Assembly: GCA_016806645.1 (NCBI GenBank)
Contig: JACSYO010000427.1
Coordinates: 872,501 to 936,500, forward strand
Origin: Ophiodon elongatus
Taxonomy: Eukaryota > Chordata > Actinopteri > Perciformes > Hexagrammidae
Length of the DNA: 64,000 nucleotides
Direction: 5' to 3'
Shown: piece by piece, positions 49,989 to 61,300 of the stretch
Numbering within the stretch: position 1 is the first letter of the stretch
How the letters are laid out: each line of letters starts with the position of its first letter
Program-made: the position numbers and the translations under genes
The notes under the pieces: model-generated
Databases searched by the model: none
What the model was told of the DNA's origin: nothing
Seen by the model: only the letters and a program-made list of their open reading frames with translations

Positions 49989-52841
49989 CTGGTGAGGAGA
50001 CAAAAACAGACGGAGAACAAAACGGATATGAAATATCTGTTTGGAGGACGCGACATGTTGACCGGCAACAAGATCAAAGACCACCGAATATGATGAGCAA
50101 ACATGTGTCAATTACCTCATCTTTTTATGGCTTTTCTTTTTCAGTGTTGGTTCTTTATCACTCTTGTCTTTCTCGGATTTTTCCTTCTTCTCCTTTTTTG
50201 GGAGCATGGGGGGTGCAAACTGCTGATTGGCTTGCTGTGCAACCAGCTGAGAAACAGGCCGTGGTTTTCTGAAAGAGACAAACACAGTCAATGGCCTGAT
50301 AGTTGCCTTCATACCGCGTAATATTTAAGGAGGGCGAGCATGTGGTTTGCACTGTGTAACTATTTGATTTGACCTGGAGGAACACCAAAACGAGTTCTGC
50401 TTGCTGAAATCATTCCTGGCTATTTTACAATTCCAAAATAAGTGATGGGGGACAAAATCCACAGTCCATTTTCTGTGTGAAATGACATTCTTAAGGTTAT
50501 GAGGCTGCAGCAGTCTGAGTTTGTCAAATCAAGTGGGCGTCTTCCAAAAGATAGACTGGGTTTCCTTGATGGCAGCAGTGGAGGTAGAGTAACATAAAGA
50601 GGGAATTTCAGAATAAAAGTAACACTTCTTTGGACAGGAGAAATGATTAGTTACCAAATCTGTCTCAATATCCACCCGGCTACTGTTTTAAAACAGACTT
50701 GAAAATATGTCTTAACAATTTGATTGGTTTAAGAAATTGACAGGAGCAAGATCCCTTTATTCAACAAACTAAAGTGCTTTTGATTGACGTTTTATTGCAT
50801 TGCGTGTCACAGTCCAGGCTAAATGGTATTGTATCGGTATGGTTGTGCTACAAAACTGTACGCTGGTGAAACACGATTGTTACAATCTTTATGGGAAGCC
50901 CAACATATGACATCACGGCACTGAAGCAGTTTCAATGGAGTGCTGCAGGACTGAGTCCTAAGTCCCGGTTATGAGTCAGCATTTTTTTAACTTTTTGGAT
51001 CCCTTGTCTTTATGTCAATGTTTTTTTTAATGTATGGGCTTTTGGTTAGATAACTGAAATAAGGTCTGTGGTTGACATAAGCTTAAGACATTGAAACTTT
51101 TGTTCAACGATATAAAATATGTCAGTGAATGCCCCTCATGTTCATTTTGAAGCATTTACGCGTCTTAAAAATGCGGTGGCAAACAAGTGGCTCAATGAGG
51201 CTACGAAATGTCATCAAGTCGACAAGTCCCTCGCTGTGTATACTCACGAGACCGTGGCGTAGTTTGTTATAGCTTAATGTTAGCTTTTAACTTTTGCTGA
51301 TTGAACTTGTGCTTCAAAAAAAAAAATCCGGAGTATCATAAACTTGTGTTTGCCAGTGAACTTTTATTCTGCAATAATACAAAATCTAACGGTATAATCC
51401 CATTGGCTTTTTGTCAAGGGAACCAGAGCAACGCTAACTTCTGGAGTTGGCCTACAAACACACGTCATCCCTGCAGCACTCAATGTCTCCCTCTCTTCTC
51501 CTACTTTCATCATTTTAACTTTCCAAGTTTCCTCATTTTCAGATTACTCTCTCCTTTTGTTTTAAGAGCTTTGGTGAAAAAGGTTCAGACTGACTCCCCT
51601 TTATTTTTGGTTAGAGATGAATTTACCCCCATTGGGACTCTCTATTTCTATGCTAATTCCATACTGGCAGACCGTCTGTGATACATAGAAAACACAAAAG
51701 GGATCGGGACTGTAAAATATATTTCGCCCTAACACCACTGTGCAGTTAAAACTGCCCAGATATTAGTAAATAGAGGCATTTTGTGATGTAGTCATACAGA
51801 ACATTTGTATAATGCTACCCTATAGGATGTGTTCTAGGAATTCTCTCCATCTAGCAAATACGTATGTACCTAATTACATCTTTGGGTTAAGTACTCAAAC
51901 ACACAAACCTACTGTAGTCTAATACAACCGCCCTGTAGTAAACCCTGCCTTTATGAATGTTCTCATGCTGGGTTTTACGTTTTACAGATGCATTCATTGA
52001 ACTCTATGGTCATTGTGGAGACTGTGGATTATAATAATGTTGATGGTATTGTGTAATACTGAGGGTAAATTCTGCCATAAAACCCTCCCCCCCTCCCCCC
52101 ACGACACACATTAAGTTTTATTAAAATATTTTCATTTCATTTTTTTGTTTCCCTTACAAAAGGTTATCAAATACGCTAAATTCCCAGAAACACTCAGGAC
52201 ACGAGTTCAGTGGCCTTGTAGATTATGTCCAACACTACACTCTCAAATTGTACACAAAGCTCAATCAGCAACTACCTAAAAAAAAAAACCTTTTCAACAA
52301 ACACTGGCCGTTAAACCCTTCACGAAGATAAGATTTACTACAAGGCTGTTGTGGCGGAGAGGTGTAACGGTACCTAAATAAAACCCACAACCGAGTCCAC
52401 TTGTATTAAAATAGTTCTGCAGTGCTTCGGTTATTAAACACAATGAACGGCTCCGGCGCTTCTTACCGAGTTGACGTCCCCTTCCTGACATCACACATCA
52501 TGCACTTGAACGCCTCCGCGGTGTTTCTGAACGTGCAGACGCTACAGTCCCAGTACCCATCGTCGGTGGAGGGCTTCGGCTGCCGCTTCGGCCTTTTCAG
52601 ACAAAAACAAAACAAAAACACTGTGACAACGCCATATTTGCAGTGAGCGCAATGATTTCAAAAGAAAACCCCCCACTCCCCCCCTGTTCGGTAACGATTA
52701 CCGGAACAGGAAGGACACGAGTCTCAAGTTCTTATCTGCTCAGAAGTCAGTCATTGAGGAAATGTGAGATATTTCAGTTATCACAGGCAGTTCGTCTCTT
52801 ATTAAACCATCGGCCAGCCGCCATGAACACTTCTGTTTTAA

Positions 52842-52872
<31 letters not shown>

Positions 52873-52981
52873 AAAAGCTCCATCCATTGACCGAGCTCTC
52901 GGCTCTCAAACGGCCCGATAAAGTCTCCATTCAAAGATACTGGCCACAGTTTTACCTTGTGGGGCTCTTCTTGTCGCCCAT
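49748..52981 (-). CDS. yaf2: YY1-associated factor 2, complete, four coding exons
   Basis: Yaf2 is the RYBP paralogue. It is a nuclear subunit of variant Polycomb PRC1 that binds RING1/RNF2, YY1 and ubiquitinated H2A. Coding exons on the minus strand: 52981-52956, 52592-52467, 50268-50116 and 49988-49748 (with stop TAA). All are GT-AG with matching phases, giving 181 residues against 180 in human. The N-terminal NZF-type zinc finger is GYWDCSVCTFRNTAEAFKC, then MMC, with Cys 25, 28, 39 and 42. Next comes RKPRPVSQLVAQQ, a Lys-rich linker at about 75-101, the RING-binding YAF2/RYBP segment at 103-133 (LEVTVGDLTVIITDFKEK), and a Ser-rich tail. The sequence is closer to YAF2 than RYBP (MGDKKSPTRPKRQ start). 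It is head to head with pphln1. Confidence 0.95.
50116..50268 (-). CDS. yaf2: yaf2 coding exon 3 (linker)
   Basis: Acceptor GTCTCTTTCAG, donor GTAATT. Encodes KPRPVSQLVAQQANQQFAPP followed by a Lys/Glu-rich, disordered stretch. Confidence 0.94.
52467..52592 (-). CDS. yaf2: yaf2 coding exon 2 (zinc finger)
   Basis: Acceptor TTGTCTGAAAAG, donor GTAAGA. Encodes PKRQPKPSTDDGYWDCSVC through CDVRKGTST, carrying all four zinc ligands. Separated from exon 1 by a 363-bp intron with A-rich simple sequence (about 52839-52876). Confidence 0.95.
52956..52981 (-). CDS. yaf2: yaf2 coding exon 1
   Basis: Only 26 coding bases: MGDKKSPT plus two bases of Arg, before donor GTAAAA. Too short to be found without the known protein start. 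Confidence 0.92.
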
Positions 52982-53790
52982 TTTACGAAACTTGGCTTCA
53001 GTGGAGTTAAAAATGATCTGTGTTACAGGTGAAAAAACGCATTTAGCTGCTACTCAGCTGTCGTGGAAACTCCTGTCGAGGACGGTCACGTGACACGGGC
53101 TCACCCAATCACCTTTCGTGTGATCACCACGGACAGACGCGGAGATAAATGGGACACAACGACGATGGAAGGCGCTTTGTACATTTGTTATACACCACAA
53201 GAGGAAGGCGCGCGCTCCTAGAAGGCCTTTAGTGGGGAATGGGGGAGTACAATGTACATAGCTGTTGATAAATATATCATGAAGTCAAAGTGAACCAATG
53301 AAGTGTATTAATACACAAATAATCTCAAGCAATGAAGGAATGTAACGTTAGATGTTTCAACAGATAATTTAAAAACAAGATTTGTACTTGAATGAATGGC
53401 ATTGGCATATATTTACTTTCCATCTCTGCTGCTCAACGTTTTATTAGGTAAATTGTGTACTTTTGATTAAACGTCATTTATTTGACAGCCACAATAACAC
53501 ACAACCTTAAGAAACTATAATACATTGTTATTTATTCAATTTCCCAAAAGTATTTGCACTGGTCAGAATTAGCTCCACATTGACAAGTAACAACATGTAA
53601 ATGCTGCCATGAAATACAACATTGTTGCTGTCTAATTCCTAACACTACATATAATAAATATAATGAGTACTTTTACGTTATTGCTACTTTTACCGAAGTA
53701 AAATGTCTTCCTCTTCTGGCCGACGTGTGCACGTTTAGACATTCCCAACCTCCGCCTCCAGGGGGCGGGGGCGCACTTTCTTCCGGAAGT
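52982..53790. promoter_or_regulatory. probable bidirectional yaf2/pphln1 promoter
   Basis: About 0.8 kb separates the yaf2 ATG (minus) from the first pphln1 exon (plus). Sites visible are TCACGTGA (E-box, 53086-53093), CCAAT (53105-53109), a GC box GGGGGCGGGG (53761-53770) and CCGGAAGTG (ETS, 53783-53791). There is no TATA box. YAF2 and PPHLN1 are also head to head in human. The middle (53220-53700) is AT-rich, so two separate core promoters are possible. Confidence 0.6.
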
Positions 53791-53791
53791 G

Positions 53792-53983
53792 TGTTGTTCG
53801 GCGAAGAAGAGTAAACAGGAAAGTGCTGTATACTGGTGGTAATGTTTTGGTACTGTAGCTAGGAGTGTTTTGGTTTTCATTTTAACAGGTACTCGAGGAT
53901 AAAAGTCAGTATAAGTGTCATTTAGCGGTACGAGAGATATGTGAAACGCTGTTTATGACCGGGACTGTTGGACTCATCATTCG
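53792..53983 (+). other. pphln1: pphln1 5' UTR exon 1 (start approximate)
   Basis: The sequence after the ETS/GC-box cluster ends in a strong donor (TTCG before GTGAGTGAG). The transcript start is not defined by the sequence. It holds short upstream ATGs at 53841, 53939 and 53954, so upstream ORFs are possible. Confidence 0.45.
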
Positions 53984-54617
53984 GTGAGTGAGTTTCTCGC
54001 TTCTTCTTCTTGCTCTGTGATGCAAATGAGCTGGTTTCGCTAACAACAGTGCTATTAGCTTGGGGCTTTTCTCATCCAGGCAAAACAACATCAAACATTT
54101 CGGCAAAACGTCATAAAATCATTGCCATAACAATGTGGGGTCTCGTTGCTCTCATTCATACGGACTGTTCACATGTTCCAGCAGTCTTTAGATACTTTTT
54201 GACATGTCGTTATTTAACGTTAGTTCTATAAAAAAAAAAAAGGAGAAGTGGAGTAACAGTGAGCAGTGTTCCTGGCAGAAGCCACCGTTTATGTAAATAG
54301 AGCAGGCTGTTGATAATTAACGTTATGTGGATGGTTGGGGACCCATTAGTTAAGTGTATATATAGAAGAACATTTTGAAATCAATCAGTCTGTGGGCTTA
54401 AATAAAATGTTTTGTTTGTTTTGGCATGTCATGTCAAAAAGGACTATGTGAATGACAGGAAGTCATGACAAACGTATGGTTGGGGATGGTGTAGAAATGT
54501 TGTTGAACTGAGGTCAGAATAGTTGTGTCTTATAACGCTCTAATTTTTGTTATATGTCCAAAGTAGTTAATTGTGAGCAAGATAAACAAGGCTATACCTT
54601 TTTTTTCCCGATTCTAG

Positions 54618-54683
54618 GTTGATCATTCTCAATTGAAACATATTGCACAGACCAGACAAGGAACCAAAATCATTCCTCCCACA
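54618..54683 (+). other. pphln1: pphln1 5' UTR exon 2, contributes the A of the split ATG
   Basis: A 66-bp interval between the acceptor TTTTCCCGATTCTAG and the near-consensus donor ACA/GTAAGTG. Its last base A joins TG at the start of the next exon to make ATG GCA TAT CGA (MAYRR), the known periphilin start. An in-frame TGA near its 5' end closes the frame upstream. No other ATG lies in it. Confidence 0.55.
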
Positions 54684-55250
54684 GTAAGTGAAAACGAACA
54701 GTATTCTTTGCATGTTTTTACAAGCACATCAACTAGTAGTCGTTCACACAGACTTCAACCTCTAACTGGACTGTTTTGGCTGCACCACTTTCTTCTTAAG
54801 ATAACAATGTTAGGGAGGTTTGTCTCATTATCAGCTGTCTCTGCAGCCTCCTGCTCTTTCGTTGTTATTTCTTCTAGTTTGACGAAAGAGTCCCAGTAAT
54901 AACTGTCACTAGCGAGCCCAAATATCAGGAGACCTGTTTTCACCATTGGCTTTTAGCTTGGAAAACATCCAGGGAAATTCACTTGTGCTGGGCAGCTGGA
55001 AGCTGACCAATACGTGTAATTTGCAGACTTTTGCTGATGACATGAGTAATCACCCTGGTGATTAAAAAAAAATATAAAAAAATTATCCTGAATGTGCATA
55101 TGAGTAACTATTTTCACACGATTCTGTGACAGCATAGCCTATTTTTCACCACATATTCATTCAAGAAATGTTTAGTAAAAGTTACTTCATAGCTGTACTT
55201 TGAACACATGGTCTGACCAATACACAACACACTCCATCTTTTCTTTATAG

Positions 55251-55324
55251 TGGCATATCGACGTGGTCAAAATTCAATTAGAGATGACTATGACGAGCAC
55301 TTCTCAGCAATGGATTCAAGAGAG
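55251..55324 (+). CDS. pphln1: pphln1 coding exon 1
   Basis: Acceptor TTCTTTATAG, then TG GCA TAT CGA. Encodes (M)AYRRGQNSIRDDYDEHF and SAMDSRE, ending before GTATGG in phase 0. If the upstream UTR exon is skipped, translation would have to begin at the internal ATG at 55311. Confidence 0.85.
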
Positions 55325-58300
55325 GTATGGAAAGATGTCAGAATATATTAGTTAGACTAAGCCCCCAGATAATAAGTGGGGGAAACTGCTGGGTTAACAG
55401 TCTTTTATATCATGATGCTGCTTCTTAAGTTGCATCCTTGTGATTAGCTTTTTTTTTTTTTTTTTACCATGGTAGATATTTATGGTAGTTTTGAATAGTC
55501 ATTCAATTTTTTGTCTTTTGTACTTATTCTTTACTACAGACTTATCTGAGGACATCTTTGTTATGATTAAGCATGAAATCATCAAGGAATTGAGGAATTA
55601 CTTGTCACATCTTAATTTAATTCAAGACCGTTTTAATTTACATCATAGGATTATGTAATTTGAAACATTCTGCCTCCAAATAAAATCTTGTTTAAGGAGG
55701 AGGAGAGGCTGTATTATTATTTGTTAAATGTAATATTTTGTCTTTTCAGGTGACTGTCCGTCGGGTGGTCAATATTGTTGATAAGAGGAGCCTTATGCTT
55801 CGGCCACATGGGGACTTTGACAGAGGTTTTAATGATGACCAGTGGTATGGTGGTCCCCGAAATTACTCGGATGCAAGAGAATGTCATGGAGAAGGCAGTT
55901 ACCCAACTACTGAGCGTCGCTACTTTGATGACAACTCGCATGGCAATTTTCGCAGAAATGCCCCACAAAATGTAAGACAAGCTTGGTATGCATATTTTAT
56001 AAACTAACATCTGTTTTGTGTTACAGGTTTGGAAACAAGTGTAATTATAGCCAGAGCAGAATGTTGTGAAAGTGCTTTTTTTTTTTTTTTTGGCTGATTT
56101 AAATAGAAACATTAAGAAATGGCATACCAATGCATCTGACTCCAACTTAAGTATGTCAGAAAGTTAACAACAGAACAGTAAATTGCATTAATTTAATTGG
56201 GTTTTTGTCGGCCTTTTTCTTGTTCCCAATAACGTCATGATGCGTTGATTGTATTTCCCTTGTCGCAGAACATTTCCCAATTTTTTTTAAGTCTTCATTG
56301 TTTAAGTCTATATTTACCAGCAAACTTCTTCCTTATTGTCTTGCACTATATCTTTGTGCACTACTGCAGCTTGTCGATCAGTGGAATAGACTGAAACCAC
56401 TGACAGGGTTCCACGGGGAACCTTAATGGGTGTTGTAATTGTGATTTTGTTTTCAGGAGGGCCCGTACTCTCAACAGTCTTATGGCAGAGATGACCTGAG
56501 GCATCAGTTAGGCTCAAGGTAATTCATATTCATTTTTCTATTAATTGCCAAATTTTTTGTTTGTCACATCCTTATTATGCCAGATTGTCAGTCTTTTCAC
56601 TGAAATGTGTATGTAATGCACCCAACTGCCCACAAGGTGGAAGCAGAGTTCAGTCTTTTTTAACGTGTTGTTAGCTCGATAGGTATTTGATGACCATCAC
56701 CGTGTGTGACTTTCATTGTATGCGATATCATTGAGGGGGAAAAAATGGGTTAATCAAACTCATGTGTGTAAAATCACTTTAAAATTTATTTAAAATGTTT
56801 GTTATTACACGTTGTTGCTTTGGCCAATGCCTTTGCAGAAAAGGGTAACTTTTGAAAATATAATTAGCATATTACAATTATCTGTGACCACGCTGCTCTT
56901 GAGATAAGCTGAAGAGCTTAACCCCACACAATGCCGCTAAGTCCAGCATCAACAGACTACTTCTACATCAACAGACACTCTTCTCGCCCCGGCCACTTCA
57001 ACATACCAACAGTTTACGGGCCCAGGCTCCCCTTTTCCAGGAGTCATACCAGGGTGGAGAGGGGGACAAAGGGCACTAGTGTCTACTCACTCAGTCAAAC
57101 AACCCCTCCCCCAGCCCTCACCCCACCCTGAGAGGAAAAACAGCTGGACCACTCCCTCCTCAGTCAAACACCCAGACACTTGTCAGATATGCTGAGCAAA
57201 GTATGTCTTGTGTCTCTTTCGGTCCTTTCCTTTGAATTTGCAACGATATTGAATTCATATTCGGTCAATTCAGGTTCCAAATTACCCTCAAATCTATCCG
57301 TTGAATGTATTTTTTCACACAAAACAGGACTGTGGATTTGAACTCCCATCATGTACATTGTAAGCACATTAGGAACGGATATTATAATGAACAGAAGGAA
57401 TGATTACAACAACCAAAAACGGTTTCACTGTACATAAGGGGGAACCCGACTATTGTTTTAGGACAGAATAAAAAAAAACTGTCACGAACCTAAAATCCCC
57501 TGGCACTCCAGGCTCTGTAAGCCAAAGCAATGGTCACAGTCATCGGGAGTAAGAGCGTAGCTTCTGCGGCTATCTGCGTTGACTCTGAAGCAAAGCTGTT
57601 ACCCCTTACTGTAACCATAAATCAAGTTTGAACTGTGTGGGATAAAGACACTAAAGTTCTGCAGTGGAGTCTTGGTGGCGCACACTTGAGTGGTTTATTG
57701 TGCTCCCTTGTGGAGGTTTTACCCACAGATTATGAAATGAGTAAACTGCCTGATGAACAGCTCATCAGACATGTTTCTGCTTTGTGTAATTCTTAAAGAA
57801 AGCAGAGGGAATAAAGATGCAAATATGATCAGTTGTTACTATTCGTTTGTTTTGTGTCTTGGGAACCACGGTTGTTTTTAAGGCTTCGTGACTCTTCAAT
57901 TGTTGCATTGTTCTGGTAATTTCTTAGTGTATTGACACGCCGTATAAAGAGTATATTTCATACAGTATATCGAATTTTAGTTTTCTTTCCAAAATAAAGT
58001 ACTAAATGTTTTCTGGCTCTATCTTTTGATGTTAGTTTTCTACTCCAACCGATGGCAATTTAGGGTTTGGCAAATGGCAGGCCGAGTCTTGGCTGCTTGA
58101 AACAGACCATGAGTCGTAAAAGGTTGAGGTCTTGTTAGACCTGCTCTTTGTTTCAGAGGTGACTTGAGTTCAGGCAGAGGTCATAACAACCAGGTGCCTT
58201 TGGGTCATTTATACCTCTGGACCTAAAGGCTGTTGTCTGGACACAAGCTTTGGGTTTGGAAAATTATGAAAACAAAGTACAACGACGTTTCAGTATTTGT

Positions 58301-61300
58301 GCTCGACCGATCGCGCATTAGGTGAATGCTTTGTTAACTTTACATGGTTGGATAAGGAATTTGGTGACGGTGCTTTGAGACTTCGGCGTCATATTAAGGC
58401 TTAATCATGGCTCTGCCTAGAATTGAAGACAGATAGGAGTTAAAGAACACCAAAATTGGTCCAACTGTCTGCCAACTGTTACATGTTCCAAAGTAGAAGA
58501 TTGCCTCAATTCAACAAATTGATCAGTGCCCCACTGAGACCGAATTTAAGTCCGTGTGGTTTTGTCTTCTATTTATTCTGTTTCCATTACCAAACTGAAG
58601 GCGTTCACTGACGAACTATTTTTATCTGTCATATTTTGCCTTGACCTTTCTTTACCAAACAGTTGTCACAGGGATGCAAAGCAATTATGCCAGTAATTGA
58701 TTTGGCTGTAATTCTTGAGCCTGTATTTTTTTTTTTAGAAGCAGAAGTGGTCCTTATTTCCGCAGCAGAGGCCGAGTGTCAGGCCCTCCTCGAAGGTCAG
58801 TGCCAGACAGAAAAGCAGAAGTCACAGCCCTCACATCCATAAAGTTTTCTAGAATACATTTATCAAACCGCGTTAGCAGGCAGGGCTTAAAATCAGGTGT
58901 CTAGTTTTTGTTTCCAATGGCTTCCAATCAACGTGACTAAATTAGTCCGTAAAGAGCATTGACCGGGAGGCCATTGCATTAATTATATCCAACTTGTTGT
59001 GCATGAATATTATAATAGGGAACATGAAATTAATCAACAAACCGTCACGTTGCAAAAGGTATGTTTTTATGGCTGCAGGAATTCTCCGCCTGGAGTAGTG
59101 AAACGTGACCGCTCCCCTGGAAGGAGGGAAGCCCATCCACATGTACCCGTCCGCTCTGGATCAAACACCAGCAACCGGAGCTTCTCCCCTGACGGGGAGA
59201 AAGGCTTCACCTACCAGCAGGCCCAGCAAAGGCGTAAGTATTAAGTATTTACCTCATGTTTACCGATTTTTAAAATAACAACAAAACAAAAAAAACATTC
59301 TTGCACTGCGATCAGCTGAGGGGAATAAGAGGAAGTGCTACCAGACAAGTAGGAGGGGTTGTTGCAAGATTGCATTAATCACCTATGGCACTGACCTTTT
59401 TTTTATGGAAGTATTTTTGGTTGTTGAGTCTAAACAAGCTCTTTCACGAAACATTGACGTGTCATTCATGCATCCACACTTACTCATGAATATCAATAAT
59501 GAAACCGTGGTGTAGTGGCAGTAATGCAGACGCAGAGAGTACTCTCTTTTGTTCTGTTTTCCGTCTTTGCCTTTTAAATGTGTTGCAAAGAACTAGCAGC
59601 GATGGACCTAGCTGTCTGACCTGCTGCCTGAGTGGATTGTGTGACGTCCAATCACACAGCTCCACTCTGAACTACCTGACACTCTGTGATTGGCCACGCC
59701 ATGCAACACCTGAAGGAGCATAGATATAAATGGGAGTGCTACATAGTTGTGAATTCATGCACATCTAGTACAATGTTTGTCCTTGCAGCTGTTGTACCCG
59801 CTGCACTGGCAACAACAGAGATACCTTTCCCAATTCACAAAGGCATACGTATAATTATAATGTCTAAAGGTATAAAGCCATTCCAGGTGAAGCATCTGTT
59901 TTCAGAGGTGGTGTGTAATGTGAAAGGTCAGGGTGTGCTGGGACACGTTAAGATGTTAATTACACTAACGCCACACACACTTTCAGAGGCTGGGAAAAAG
60001 GATACCCTTTGGTTTTATTGGGGTGGTTTGACTTTGTATTCAGAACTTGACCCTTTCTGCAGTTCATTCGCTGGCGTAACAATGTCTTCAAAATGTATTT
60101 GGGTCTGTCATTTTACACGCTTTCTTTTGTGACTTCTACAGGGTTTAGAACCTCAATGACCAATGCTTAGCTAATGAAATTTATGGATTCACATTTTACA
60201 AAAATCTAATTTAAAGTGACCTGGCATGAGCAATATTATTAGTCTGAGGCGAAGCAGTGTGGACAGTAATTTCTCCAGTGCTTTGATTTCCAAGACACAT
60301 AAACATATTAATGTGGTGAAGGCTTAGCTCCATGTCGTACCACCCTTTGAAGACGCAATAAAACTGTGAGAAAACAGTTGTACCTCCCGACTCTACTCCC
60401 ATCTGGGATACTAATTAGGCCAAGCTCTGCAAAGTTGACAAAAATAGGGTTTTAGTGATAGGGTACGTACACTAGGCTTTGTCCTGCACACAGAAGCTCT
60501 ATGCAATGTCTTTTTGCAAAGTCTAGGCCTTTGATGATAACTACTGCAACATGGGCCCACCAACTGCAAGGCTGGCTCCGAGGTTCTGGTGAACTGGCAG
60601 TCGGGGAGCAGCTGGAGGCCTTTGGGGCTTTGCTGGACTGAACTCCATCTACAAAGACGGGCTCTTCCCATGTGGAATGTCACCTAGAGAGCGTTTCAAA
60701 CTAGATATGGACTCGCACCTTTTCTCTAGTTGCCCAGGCAACGCGTTTTCATGCATCGTAGTATATACATGCAGCACATCAATAATCCAATGTCTCCACT
60801 ACCCCGATCTTATTTTGGAATTGTTGTTTTCTTTACAGACAAAGCGGAGATAACCCTAATTTAACAAACGGTTAATTGTTCAGCAGCGGAAACCGACTTT
60901 ATGTTAGTTTCAGTCAAACTTCGGATGGAATTATTTTAAATACAAGAATTACTTTACTACACGGTTACCCTTATACATGGCAGAGAACCCTAGCTGTGAA
61001 GATCGTCTTCCTCTAATGCCCGACCCCAATCATGGAAACCAGGTTTCTCGTTGGGTTTACTGGAACGCACTGAGGGTGTGAGGAGCCCGGCAGGTGGGGA
61101 TACTCATGAGCCCCTTTCCAAAACTGACAATCGGAGAAACACATACATATATATGTGTATATGTGTTATACAGCAATTGGCCGGGTGTCCAGAGGTAAGA
61201 TCTCCTCTGCAGGACGCGCCGTTATCCCCATTCGAACACATTAAGCCCCTCCGTACGATGGCAGGCATTTAGCCCCGTCAAGCGTGGCCATTCGGAAGCG

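Noticed and set aside
52294..52494. Frame running from yaf2 exon 2 into intron 2 as a separate gene
   Set aside because: It is read-through beyond a good donor (GTAAGA at 52466-52461) and matches nothing.
56931..57131. ORF in pphln1 intron 3 as an extra periphilin exon
   Set aside because: No acceptor/donor pair in phase and no resemblance to periphilin. Exons 3 and 4 already join in phase.
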